A DNA stretch of 64,000 nucleotides. Source: Purshia tridentata. Its lineage: Eukaryota > Streptophyta > Magnoliopsida > Rosales > Rosaceae. Positions 1 through 12,184 of the stretch are shown here, piece by piece. The notes under the pieces were generated by a model. The model saw nothing but the letters and a program-made list of their open reading frames with translations, was not told the DNA's origin and searched no databases. Position numbers and translations under genes: made by a program. Numbering within the stretch: position 1 is the stretch's first letter; every line of letters starts with the position of its first letter. Where the stretch lies: contig QANT01005282.1 of the NCBI GenBank assembly GCA_003254885.1, positions 1-64,000 on the forward strand, given 5' to 3'.

Positions 1-2859
1 TATAATACCCAAGCAACCCAGCTACAGAAGAGGTCGATTGGGGGTTCCAATTTGATAGAGGTTGGAGGAAGTGCTGAGCCCCAATATTACTGTTGGTGTA
101 GGTGACAACGGAATCGACCTTGGTGGCTGCAATGGTGTGGCGATGGCGTGTGAGTTGTTGCTGTTGACGATTGTATATAACCTTCTCCTTATGGGATAAC
201 TAAATAGGTGGGTTGCCTTTCAACTTATGGGGTTATTTGTTGCATTAGAGTTCATGAAACGAAAATAGCAATGGAGGCAGAGCTGGTTACTTATTAAGCA
301 ATGGTTTTGGCGTTGAAAAAGGGAGTCAAAGTTTAAACAGTATATTTTGACCCANATAATATCTCAGCCTAAACTACATCTTTGAATTAGAGGGACAACT
401 TTCAAAACATAATTCGATATGAATCACATTCTTAATTAATTTATAATCCTTTAAATGAACATAATTATGGCAATTCACTTCGATGTGTACTACAATAGCT
501 CAGGGAAAAATGTTCCAAAGACCCAATGATCGTCTTACATAATAATCTTGTTTTCTTCAACAATGTTTTAGCTTTTCCATGCCTCGAAAGCCAGTCCTAG
601 GATTCTAGTTGCACTTTGAATTTAATTTTACTATACCGTACTCCTCCAGTTCTCCACAGTTAATAAACCGTGTTTGGGAAAATGTGGACTTTCTCTGTAT
701 CGATAAGAAATGTTAATTTTCCTCGAGAGTGACATTCTTAATTAATTATTCTCATTAGTAATTACTTTATCAAATTTAATTACGTTTATATATCGTTGTA
801 GTCTTCCCAGAAAAGCATCAGAAAATTTAATGGCAGACGGATCAACAGGTGAAATCTAGCATTTGGCGTCAGATTTTACTATTAATAATACCATATAATA
901 ACTAATTATCTATAAATAAATATATAAAAATGATATCAAGATCGAAATAGAAATGACCAGATGGGATTAGGACTTTAATTATAAATCAGCTTGCCTTGTC
1001 CACCCTAACCCTTTTACATGCTAACATGCAATAAAATAATAAAAATCATCGTAAAATCCCGGCCATTGTAGTGTAAGGGTTTGTATGAGTGCAAGGATTT
1101 TAATTGATGACTTCATAATCAGGGGTTCGTAACACTTTTTTTGAGTGTATATAGTTTCATCAATATTGTTCATATACAGATCGCATATGGTTAGTACCGG
1201 ATTAATTCAGAACTAAACCCTATTTGTTCATGAGGTCAACATAAAGCAGCTCTCAAATATTTAATGAAGATTTAGAGTTGGTGACCGATGCCGCTAGGGG
1301 TGGGTGCTACACATCCAAAACATATTGTTTAGGCATCAATTAATAAAAAACATTGGTGAAAGATGAGCACAAACACTTTGCCTGCAGCTTGTCCCTAGGT
1401 TTATATACATTTCATGGAGTCAATATACTCAAATATAGAGGAATATATCAAGGAACCTTAGTGTAGGTCTGCCACTATCATGCATGTAGTTGCAGAAGTC
1501 TATATGTGGCTTCGCCACTGCATGCATGGTGTCTAATAAAGTTCATAAATAAAATTATTTCGTGAATTTGATTTCACTATATTGTCTATAGTTTTATTGT
1601 GCACATCATTATAGAAGTTATGTGTAAATGTGTAGTCATGCTATTAAGCTATTTTCTGTTTAATAAGTGGATCGAATAGAATAAATTGGTTGAAGCAAGT
1701 GATTATACGTTAATTACTTGTGAAATCATGAAAAATTCTATATAGTATGTATGAACATGTAAAATATACATGCAATCACATTTGTAACCATTGGATTATG
1801 ACATATTTACTTTAATTTATATATAAATGCCCTAAAGTTAATTAGTTAGTAAATTAATACAAAATTAACCACCTTTTTTGGACCATTATATGATGTAATA
1901 TCATATATAATTCGAACGGTTCATGTTTTAAGTCTTACTTCAAAAATAATTTTTGTAAAGAATTCCTAAATCAAAAGTCTTTTAACTATTTGATTATAAT
2001 AACAACTATTTATAATTTTTATTATCAAATTAACATAGTATTCGTCTATTAATTTAATTACAGTTAAATTACTAAATGATTTATAATTTAATTATTTTTT
2101 TACAATGATAATATTTAAAGTGATATTTAAAAAATAGACAGTTTGAATTTTAAAATTACTCTAGTGGTAGACCCAAAAAAGTAATAAATTTTGTATTAAT
2201 TTACTAATCAATCAACTTTAGAGCACTCTCCTTAATTTCTATAACAAAGTAATATAGTAAGTCATTAAATTTGTTTGTATGATATCTGATCTGTATACCA
2301 TAAACACATACTTATAAAACACAACTATTATAATCTAAATTTATATGATTTGTTTGAATTGCGGTAACACTACTTTAATCAGATATTATTATATCTATAT
2401 CTGATATGAGAATACGAGCCAGCAGTCCACAACACACCGGCATGCTCTCTCTAATCACAACACCCGCCTTCGCCGATTAACGTAATTCACAAAGATATCT
2501 TATAATATGCCAAAGTAAACCCCACCTTTCACGTTTAAGGCACGTGACACCTAACCAAACGCAACTATCACAGAATACATGCCTCCCCTTCACACACTCG
2601 AACACACCACTCAGCATACAGAGAGAGAGAGAGAGGACGCTTCAAGCTTCAGACTCAGCCCATCATCCCATGTGAGCCTTCTTCAAAACCCAGATCCGTC
2701 CACCAAACCAAAGCCACATTTAACGTAGAAAACACGAGAAGAAAAAACACCGAAATGGACCTCAATAACTGGCGGCGCGTGTTCGCACCCGCCCCTCAAC
2801 ATTAAAGCTCTGAAAATTCACAGTACAGGTGGCTTAATTTGTTTAAGAAAAGAAAAAAA
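1..2859. other. Intergenic DNA upstream of the BKI1-like gene
   Basis: AT-rich spacer with no convincing gene. The first 165 bases are open on the minus strand and could be the edge of an exon running off the window, but there is no recognisable domain. A single N lies at 355. The last few hundred bases are the promoter and 5' leader of the BKI1-like gene. They hold a G-box CACGTG at 2541-2546 and a GA dinucleotide run around 2622-2635. I saw no clear TATA box. Confidence 0.6.
2541..2546 (+). promoter_or_regulatory. G-box upstream of the BKI1-like gene
   Basis: A perfect CACGTG palindrome lies about 320 bases before the start codon, in the context GGCACGTGAC. bZIP and bHLH factors, including ABA- and brassinosteroid-linked ones, bind such boxes. 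Function here is inferred from position only. Confidence 0.35.
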
Positions 2860-3930
2860 ATGGGGAGGAGAAGATTAGAGCAGAAGTCCCAAACTCTCCC
2901 ACCATCACCAACTCACTCGTTCTCTTCTTCTTCCTCGTCGGACTTCGAGTTCACGGTGTCTCTGTCTCCCCGGAAGTCCTCTACGGCACTCTGCCGACCC
3001 GCCGACGAGCTTTTCTACAAGGGCCAGCTGTTGCCTCTCCACCTATCTCCGCGGCTCTCCATGGTCCGTACACTCCTCCTCTTGCCCTCATCTTCTAATT
3101 CCTCGTCGTCTTGCTCCGCCTCCGACACCACCGCCTCGCGTGACTCCACCGGCAGCTCCAACGACTCCCACTCCTCCTTCGGCAGCGACCTCGTTCTCCT
3201 CGCCGACCAGTCTTGCGACTCGTCGAGGAGGCCCAGCTCCGTCGCAGAAGAAGTCGAGGAGTTCAAGCGGGGGAGTAGTACTATTACCAACGACGTCGTA
3301 CTCGGGCCTTTAAATTCACAGATCAAGAAGAGCAAGTACTTTTCGTTGTCGAGATTCTCCTCCGTTTTCAAGAAGGATCCGAAACATCGCGACCCGGTGC
3401 CCGGATCTAATAATTCGGTGAAGCGAATGAGCACCACCGCGAAGGAGGTGATCAGAAAGTACATGAAGAAGGTGAAGCCGTTGTACGAAAAGCTCTCCCA
3501 AAAACAACAGCAACAGAAAATGGGAGGGTTAATGACTTCACCATCATCAATACCAAGCACTACTGAGCAATTAACAACACAGAAAAGCTCAGATCAGATA
3601 TTATTATCAGGAAAGACCGCCAAGGAAAGTGGGTCCAACAACAATGGAGGATTTTCTCATTCTTTTTCAGGAAACTTGAGGTACCCAAGAAGGAGAAGCT
3701 GCGTCTCCAGCTGCCCATCTTCGATGCGGTGCTCCCCCAGCCACTCTGGTGTTCTCTGCCGTACAGGTACGGGCAGTACGGTCAGCACTGCTAGAACAGG
3801 AGGAGGAATGTCCTATGCTGATAGATCGTCCATGGAGGAGCTTCAGAGTGCAATCCAAGGCGCAATTGCTCATTGCAAGAACTCTCATCTCTCGGTTCAG
3901 AGCAAGACCATGGTCAGTAATGAGATTTGA
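2860..3930 (+). CDS. BKI1: BKI1-like inhibitor of the brassinosteroid receptor kinase
   Basis: Single-exon gene, 356 aa. BKI1 proteins bind the BRI1 kinase domain at the plasma membrane and keep brassinosteroid signalling off until they are phosphorylated and released. The N terminus is Ser-rich, with FEFTVSLSP near residue 29 and ADELFYKGQLLPLHLSPR near 48. A basic segment at about 187-212 contains KEVIRKYMKKVKPLYEKL, the kind of Lys-rich tract with Tyr used for membrane attachment and BRI1-dependent release. The C-terminal region near 323 reads SSMEELQSAIQGAIAHCKNS, which matches the BRI1-interacting motif of the family. RRRSCVSS near 280 could be a 14-3-3-type Ser site (inference). I start at the ATG at 2860, because the seven upstream in-frame codons begin with TTG. 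Length is close to the roughly 340 aa of Arabidopsis BKI1. A MAKR relative is possible but less likely given the C-terminal motif. Confidence 0.9.
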   Translation: MGRRRLEQKSQTLPPSPTHSFSSSSSSDFEFTVSLSPRKSSTALCRPADELFYKGQLLPLHLSPRLSMVRTLLLLPSSSNSSSSCSASDTTASRDSTGSSNDSHSSFGSDLVLLADQSCDSSRRPSSVAEEVEEFKRGSSTITNDVVLGPLNSQIKKSKYFSLSRFSSVFKKDPKHRDPVPGSNNSVKRMSTTAKEVIRKYMKKVKPLYEKLSQKQQQQKMGGLMTSPSSIPSTTEQLTTQKSSDQILLSGKTAKESGSNNNGGFSHSFSGNLRYPRRRSCVSSCPSSMRCSPSHSGVLCRTGTGSTVSTARTGGGMSYADRSSMEELQSAIQGAIAHCKNSHLSVQSKTMVSNEI

Positions 3931-4656
3931 GGAATTAAAAAAGTAATTAAATTAATTTCGTCGATTATGATCTCTGTCTTTATGTGTGTGTTTGTTTCCG
4001 AGAGATAGATCTAAGCTATGAAAACACTCATTTGGTTTCTCAAATTGAGAATCAAATTAAAATCTGATGATCGACTGTTAGTCTTGGAACTTGAAATTAA
4101 TCTGTTTTTTTTTTTTACTTTTGGTTTCTCGTTTGACCAAAAGTGTTAATTTAACGTAAATTTGTAGCATGCATAATGCAACTATGCAAGATTGGTTTTG
4201 CTTTTTTGCCTTTCTGTTTGTGATGGTTTGTTCTGTCATAACTTTTAAGATCATGACCTACCGTTATGTTAATTCGCACAGCTTTTCTGGAAATGTGTAC
4301 GATTTTTTTTTGTTTTTCTGTTTTTGAGTTTTGTATGAATTTTAACTTCTGACTTTGTAATATACTAATATTAACTTTCGGAATTTCAAGAAATTATTTA
4401 TATGAAAGAATCGAACGTGACTTTAGTTCCTGGAGTTGGGGTCAGCCATGTGCGAAAAGGTTAAGTACGGAGTGTGACATATGCACCCTATATTTTCTCC
4501 AACTATACATTAATTTCTCATTACACACCCTCTAATTTTTAAAAATTTGTAATTACTTATAAGTTATAACACACCCTTTATATTACTAAACTACCCCTAT
4601 TATGTACATTCAAACTAGTTTCTCTCACTAAATTTTTTCACTACACACCCACTTTG
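3931..4656. other. 3' flank of the BKI1-like gene
   Basis: AT-rich DNA that should contain the 3' UTR of the BKI1-like gene, followed by ordinary spacer with several ACACACCC stretches just before the TRIM. I see no gene here. Confidence 0.6.
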
Positions 4657-5018
4657 AAGAAATCTAAGCATCCATCCCAAAACCAATTTATAAACTACTA
4701 GTAAGGCCCTCACATCTTCAATGTGGGATATCTATCAACACGCCCCCGCACGTGTGGCATTATTTCAAGCCTAACACGTGGACAATTTATATTGGGTGAC
4801 GTGGGAGCACGTGTGGCCGCTTAGGCACATCACGTGGATAACGGGTGACGTGGGAGCACGTGTGGCCGCTTAGGCACATCACGTGGATAACGTGCTCTGA
4901 TACCATGAAGAAATCTAAGCATCCATCCCAAAACCAATTGGCAATGAGAGGAGTAGCCCAAACCCTTATAAACCACTAGCAAGGCCCTCACATCTTCAAT
5001 GTGGGATATCTCTCAACA
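4657..5018 (-). mobile_element. TRIM (miniature LTR retrotransposon)
   Basis: A complete 362-bp non-coding LTR element. The left LTR is 4657-4740 and the right LTR is 4906-5018. They share the word AAATCTAAGCATCCATCCCA and the block around CATCTTCAATGTGGGATATC. The left copy lacks about 29 bases present in the right. The LTRs end TGTTGA and TTCA when read on the minus strand. Directly inside the right LTR is GCTCTGATACCA (4894-4905), the complement of a tRNA-Met primer-binding site. Directly inside the left LTR is a C-rich run, i.e. a polypurine tract on the minus strand. The flanking 5-mers CACTT and CACTC look like a slightly diverged target duplication. The interior carries two copies of a 49-bp unit and many ACGTG cores. 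Confidence 0.8.
4794..4891. repeat. 49-bp tandem repeat inside the TRIM
   Basis: Two near-identical copies of a unit beginning GGGTGACGTGGGAGCACGTG lie head to tail. Each carries three ACGTG cores. Two more ACGTG cores lie upstream at about 4749 and 4775. Confidence 0.8.
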
Positions 5019-7590
5019 CACTCCACACTCCCAAATCACCACAAAATCATTAGTTTTCACTACAGACTCTCTCCCTCGCTTCTTCCCTTTGTCTCCTTCT
5101 CTCTATCTCTTTCCCTATCTATTTTCAATACTATTCAAATCTAAATATAAGGTTTTCCTGTATATTTTCAATTTGCTTTGGCAGTTCTTATGATTGGATA
5201 TATGATAGTAATATTTTAAATAGTATATTTTTAATACACTAATGATTACATATTTGAAACGAACTTCCATATCAATAAGCATTTGTATATCTATATATCG
5301 TTCATCACTTGGTAAAAAAGACAAACACAATAAATACATATGTTCATTATATGAAAATTCTACTCAAAATATAAATTATATGAACTATAGTAGACTTCGA
5401 AGGCTATTGGATTTGGATTATTTGTTTTCCTAATTATTATTTTTGTTTCAATTGTAACTGTTTGATATAAATTCGAAAAATGATAGGAATGTATTTAAAA
5501 ACATGCAGAACAAGGATGTGAATCCAATGCGAATGCCTCAAGAAATTTAATTTGAAACCTAAAATAACTTGTTCCATGGCTTCATGCTTATATAACACAT
5601 TAATTGCGAGGACTTATTGGAATTCATGAGCTTTACCCACAAATATAGTTTTTTTATTTGATTTTAATGTACCCACAAATATAGTTATGTAACACAAATG
5701 TGCATAGGGTTAGAAGCTCCATTATTGCTTGTACAATAGTGCATGATTTTATAATGCGATGCAATTAGGACCGCATATTTCTTTGTCCCTGTTTTGGAAT
5801 TTGGAGGTGGATGAGTTGATCAGTTTAACAAATCGTGAATGGGGAATACATCTGAAATCTAACTTGTTTCCATGTGGACCTAAGCAATCATACAATGGGA
5901 TCACAAGCAGGAGATCCTGGACCTCTGAAGTGATATGCAATCACTTTCTGCCACGTAGTAATAAGGTACTAATAGTACTTGAGGGACGTTGAGGCTAACT
6001 ATGTAGATAGAATAATATCTATGGGGTCGTATGTGAGTCTGTGACTTTTCAATGATAATGCAATGTTGGCCCTCACACTTTTGAATACGACCCAACACAT
6101 TCTATTTGGAGATAAAAGTAATCATAAACATTACCAATTTTGCACAAAATATACCATCTAAATTATTAGAATAGTTGCGGTTTGCCACCCAATAAATTTT
6201 TTTTTGTAATGTCACACTCAAATTATGTTATGTTATACAATGCACCACTCATGTCTCTTTCTGTTTAAATTTTAATTAAAGTAATTAACACATTTTAAAG
6301 GCATTAACATTATTTTGTGCGCGTTCAATCTTGGATTAATTGTAAGCATCACCTGCCCTTTCTTTAACTAAATTCTTTTATATGCTTAATGCAACTCTAG
6401 CTATGACTAGAATAATAGTGATTGTGTGCGTTACAAATTTAAAAAACTTGGATTCCGGTTTTAACAAAAGTCGCTTAAATGGAAAATTAAGCTAAACTTG
6501 TAAGAGAATATACGTCAATTAAATATTGTATAAACTCACGGTTTTGTCATTCAAACCCGGGCTCAAATTAGCACAAACGATCGTCTATTTTAGTCAAGTG
6601 TTGTGCATGTGGGGGCATTGTTGTGGGCTAATATGGAATTAAGTGAAACAATAGTGGACCATATATAACAGTACCTCAAGTGCGTATCACATAACTTAAA
6701 TAAATAATCGTTTGTACTAATTTAACGGTTTGGACCACAATATAGTATACGTCACAAGTTAATAGACCAATAAAGAACGAAAAAACGATAGTGAATCACT
6801 ATGAAACTTTCTAAAGAGTAAATAAACTAATATGGTGTAATTTTCTCTATCAAATAATGAGAAAAGTAGTGAAATATTATATATAGATAGCATGATAGCA
6901 GCAACGCATGAAATGGTGGGCGATGTTGAGGGGGGCTACTGGCTACTGCGGTCACGGGAATGGGTGGAAGCTGATGATCGAGAGGTTAACGCCAGAACTT
7001 GAAAGTAGCCGCAGCGACCTAAAAGGGTTTCCACTCAATCCACATGGATGCAGAGACAACTCACATGATAATATCAAACGTTTGTGCATGTAATAATTTA
7101 CGTGGTGGTCCTTTCTTAATTTTCTATTTTAAACTTTTTCACGTGCTTTACCTAATTAGTACATGCTATAAAAGCCCACCAATAATATTAGAACCATTAA
7201 TTAACCTCTTGTCTGGCTTGTTACTTGCATTCGAACTCTAAACCCTTCAAGTTTTTTCTTTATTTATTTTTATTTGATTTTTATTAAAGTTGTATATATA
7301 TTTAAGATTTAAATTTTGTGGTATTACGATTATATACAAATTATTGTCGAGTACGTTAATTATTAGAAATGGTCTCTGTCATAATTGAACAAGTCTACTC
7401 TGGAGTCTATAAAACTAGCTAGGCAGAAACACATGCAGTGATGATCGTTGTAGTAGTTTAGCTAGAACTATAAGTACTGTGAATATGCATAAATCGATCC
7501 CATGAACGTACTAGAAATAGGAGGCACAACATCCTACGCGTCCTTCCTTCAGCTTTGTATCATTTGACTTCCACTAGCTTTTTCGGTGAG

Positions 7591-7745
7591 ATATATAATA
7601 TATTATATGTATCGATCTAGGTATATATTCATTGGATTTGGACCTAGACATATACGTGATATATAATATATTATATGTATCGATCTAGGTATCTATCTAG
7701 CTAACCACTATATATATTCATTGGATTTGGACCTAGACATATACG
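7591..7745. repeat. Imperfect direct duplication
   Basis: Words such as TTATATGTATCGATCTAGGT and ATTCATTGGATTTGGACCTA occur twice, in 7591-7656 and 7659-7745. The second copy has about 20 extra bases in the middle. Confidence 0.75.
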
Positions 7746-10700
7746 ACCAGCTGGAATCGTTAATGCATGTTTCATATTAAATAAATGCCGTCGTCGTCGT
7801 CGTCGATCATGGTATTAATTTCATAATATTTACATTACTACACGTCTCGATCTGTTTTGTTTCGTGTTTTTTTGAGTTTCTTTTATGTGAACCGTGTTTA
7901 ATAATCCAATCCAATAATAATCACCATGTGTAATATTGGACGATACAGAATTACTGATATGAAAAAATAATAATAACTTTTATTTTTTAAACTTTTTGAT
8001 TTAATTGTAATATTAGACTTAAAACTATAAGTTAAACCAACCAGATCGTTAAAGAGTGGCGTGATGGGATTCGTCTAGCATACCTGCTTGAGTTAGTACT
8101 CGTGCTTTATTTTTGTACTTTATCTTTATCAATATGAATATGTTTACCAATATTTAGTGTGTTCTTTTGAGGTATATATACTTTATTTCAGGCATATATA
8201 ATATATAAGTTATATTATCAAATTATAATGCAAAATAAGTCCCATAAGTAATATATTATTATTTAATCTAGATTACATATAATTCCAGTTAGGTGAGCTT
8301 GAACTACATTACATATATATATATATATATGCTTGATATTTTAGATATTATATATATACACATATGAAACCTGCAAGAAATAGGATGGTCTGCACTCTGC
8401 AGGCAACAGCTAGTAGCCTTTTTTTTTCCTTTTGTTTTGCTTTAATTTGTTTCTAAATAATTCTTATAATTAGGGAAACCATTAATCAATAGAATTCAAA
8501 GGTGTCAGAGTGAAGCTTTAACTTTTAGTATAACTTACTTAGATTGGCCATTAATTAGAAATTTAAGTATTACGTCTTGTCTGAAGCATTTAATATAGCA
8601 GACATCCAGTGCAGAAAGTATATAGTAGACTAATCGAAAGACTGCAGAGAAGTATAATTAACACTTCCTCAAGGCTCAAAGTAATCCTATTATCACGGAA
8701 CGATGATAATGCTCAACTGCATATATATGCAGGCAAAAGCTAATTTATGTTCACCTGCTATATATACAGTAGTACTATTGTTATTATTAATTATATTTTG
8801 TTTTTAATCTTTAAGTACAAAGTGGCTGTTGTTGGGAGAAAGTAATTAAGAGTTAAAAGCATTTGGCCCTGTACTTATGTCAAGTTTGGTGTTTAGGATT
8901 GAATTAGGTATATTTTTAAGAAAGAAGATGGAGGATATCTTCTAATTTGAAAGGAGAAAATAAGAAAAAAATGAATTAAGTCATAAAGAAAAACTTATGT
9001 CTTCCAATCTCATTTTCTTCCTTCAAATAAGATTATTCCTTGATAAGACATGAATTTAGCATTTAACATATTCAATCAAATCTTAGGTATCAAATGATCG
9101 AGGTCTTAAAGTCCAAATTCTGAGTTTTCCCTCTTTTGATAAAAGAAAAAAACAAGAAAGTTAGTTGATATATATTATTCACCTATATATTACTTAATAA
9201 ACTTTTGAAATCTAGTAATTGTCTATCTATATAGTAATGTTTGATTCTAGGAGGTCTTGAATTCCTAACTCCCACCCATTTATTTGTTAATTGAGTTCTA
9301 AACAGTCATGTCTCTCATGTGCAATTTCGTCTTCACTTTTGAAGGATGAGGCTGCACATATGGGAAGTTGTTAGATACATATTGTTGAACTATTCACTAG
9401 CAACAAAATTTTAAAGGAAAAAAATTATTAATTTGTAACTGATTAAGTGATGAATTATTATGAGAAAAATGTTATATACTAGCTTCGTGGTATATATACA
9501 AAACTTTCTCTTAGTTTTAAGATGTGGTAATTGTCCAACAGTATGAACTTTAAAGGCCCAAGCTGCTAAAGACTAAAGTGCTCTGTTATCCAACAGTCCA
9601 TGGCTAATTGATAACACTTTGCACAGAAACTTATGTTATATCCTCAAGGCCTTACCAAATACCAACCAAGCAGAAGCAGTGGAGTGTGGACATCACCATT
9701 GAAGTCAGTCCACACCTATTTTTTTCATGTCATTTTTGGTCCTCCAACTTAATCAACAATTAATTAATAAAAGCAAACCCAATTATTGCCTAAGCTATCT
9801 GTTTCTCTTCCAACTTAATCAAAACAAGGATATGGTCAAAGCACTGGTTCTCTCTCTCTCTCCCCTTCACATAATAAGCAAACAACTTGAGTGCTGAATC
9901 TGAATGATATAGTATTCAAAATGAGCTGGGCCTTACATGAAACCAGAGTAAAACCCTATTTAATTTAATAGGATATGGTCTATTGGTCTATTGGTCTATT
10001 AATTGGTCTATGGTCCCCCACTCTTGTACAGTCTTTAGCCAGCCAACATTGCTTGCCTAAAGGACTCCCTATTTTATTTTGGTCACATTCAATCCCTCTT
10101 GTTTTAAAAAAGGCCTAGAACACACCAAAACTTGTGGACCCCTTTCTCCCAAGTAATAGAATCGAAGAGGTCACCTATGTGACAGATAGGAAGGTACTAT
10201 GTTCTTGTCTCTTACCCTTTACTCTTGTCTGTCAAAACAGTAACCAGTTTCTTTTGATGAGGATAGGACCTACTAGCCTTTAATTCCACAAAGCTCCTAT
10301 AGTCCCACTTTCTCGATTCCATGTTTTAAGATGCGTATCAACCCTTTATGATTGAATTTAATATGGTATGATTCGTATGAATACTGTATACAAACTGATC
10401 TAATCCTTAGATAAATGAATCTGTCAAAATTTCAGGCTAAAATGTAAAAATGTATTTATATGTCATATATGTTTGTATTATAAAATTTCACTTTATGATT
10501 TACTATAATTCTCAGCTTTTCTTATGGAGACGATCTTCAAACTTACTCACGTGATGAGATACATGACATTTCAACGCATTTATGGTTTAAGAATGTCTTC
10601 AACCAAGTTCAATGTATACACATTTTTTTCACAGTAACTATTTACCTGAGTAACACTGTCAGATAAAGATGAGGGGAATGAACGGTATATGACTTCCCAT

Positions 10701-12072
10701 TTAGACATTTTTCTGTCTGTGCCACATTATGCTCTCACATAATCTACTCTCCAACCTTTTAAACTTCTACTACTATTCGCTTTAATTTTACCAATTATTA
10801 TGAAAATGGTGCATTAATTGATCATAGCGTTGAGATTATAATAATTTGTGGATCACATGATGGTTTTTGTTGTTTATTAGATTGGTAAGCCCTTTTAACA
10901 CATTATTGTCTCCCTTGGGCATAGAACAAAGACACAACTAACAAGAAATTATAAAAGTGAGGACTGACGACAGAGGAGGACCACAGAATGCTGAGGCTTA
11001 TGTGCTTGCAGATATATAATCACAGCGAATACCTACATTTTAATAATGCCAAGATTTACCCCCCAAATGTTTCATTAGCTGTCTTGATTTAATCACAACT
11101 ACCCAAATCTTAATGGAAGCTTTTTAAGCTATGGACATTATATCTACCACTGGAAACCCTATCAAGATGACAAGAAAACCATATCCAGAGGGGATAATTC
11201 ACATACAATACCAGAAACAGCCAAAGCCCATTAAAGGGTATATTGGTCATCAATAATATACCTTTGATTCATCACATTCACATGGCAAGAAATAAGTCTC
11301 ATGTGACCACATGCCCTGTTTGGGACCCCTGCCATGTTATGCCCCCTGCAAGCAGGGGAGTCAAACTAACAAAGCTTATATCTCTTTGACTAATCCAAAT
11401 TAATTAAATCCATTGCCACTAAGCTACAAGATAATCCTAATTTAAAAAGTTCATGCACCCAACTTTCTTTCTTTGAAAAGCAAAGATCCCCTGTCAAATA
11501 TTTACATGTACTGATGTACCTTGAAAAATTCAGGATTTACTCTACCTGCCTAGAAAAGAATAAAAGACAAACATGAAAAGCTTTAACATTATGTTCAATT
11601 TAAAACCAAAACTTTCCCATGTCTTTTCAAAATTTCCATCCAAGACAAACCCAATTTACCAATTCAAAATTATCCCATGTAATGTGATAAATAGTTAGTA
11701 ATCTGCCTAATATTGCTTACTGAATTATTACCAAGAAAATCTCATGAAACCACCATGGAAGATAATTTCCCTTTCTCAAACTATGTTGTACCCTTTTCTT
11801 TTGCTTATCATATTTGAGATTTAGAAGAACAAGAAAGAAACACGGTTTAGAATTGCATGCAAAAGTAGTATGGTAAAAAAAAATTTGTCTTTTAAGTTCC
11901 CAAGGGGTCCATGTGCCTGCTTCTATATTCTAAACACAACTGAGCTCTCATGTTTCACCTACACCAGACCACCTAGTTTTTATAATCTCACCGTCCAAAC
12001 GATTACTAGCAATAACAAAACACTAACAGAGAGATTAACAATTTACTGAAACACCAAAGCATCCCCTTCCCT

Positions 12073-12079
12073 TTATAAG
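12073..12079 (+). promoter_or_regulatory. Putative TATA box of the 12185 gene
   Basis: TTATAAG in the context CCCTTTATAAGTGACACACC lies about 110 bases before the ATG. This is a normal distance for a TATA box plus a leader of about 80 bases. Confidence 0.5.
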
Positions 12080-12184
12080 TGACACACCTCATGCATTTGC
12101 TCAAAAACATACTTCACTAACTAACCCCCACTACCTTACTATCACCAGTACTCTCCCTCCTCTCAATACAAAAACACAGCCAAA

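Larger units (their letters stand above)
5019..12184. other. Long AT-rich intergenic region
   Basis: About 7 kb with no gene I can support. The short open frames here have no recognisable domain or gene-like codon pattern. It contains microsatellites: GTC/CGT around 7786-7805, an AT run near 8312-8330, and TC near 9850-9862. There is a locally duplicated AT-rich segment at 7591-7745. A reiterated TATTGGTC word lies at about 9970-10005. The last few hundred bases should be the promoter of the 12185 gene. Confidence 0.6.

Noticed and set aside
1-165. Open minus-strand stretch at the left edge
   Set aside because: It could be an exon end, with a possible acceptor near 168, but no domain is recognisable and it runs off the window.
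2839-2859. Upstream extension of the BKI1-like frame
   Set aside because: The first codon is TTG and the stretch is a Lys-rich translation of an A-rich leader. The ATG at 2860 fits the family start.
5759-5992. 77-codon open frame in the spacer
   Set aside because: No homology that I recognise, no promoter, and overlapping frames on both strands.
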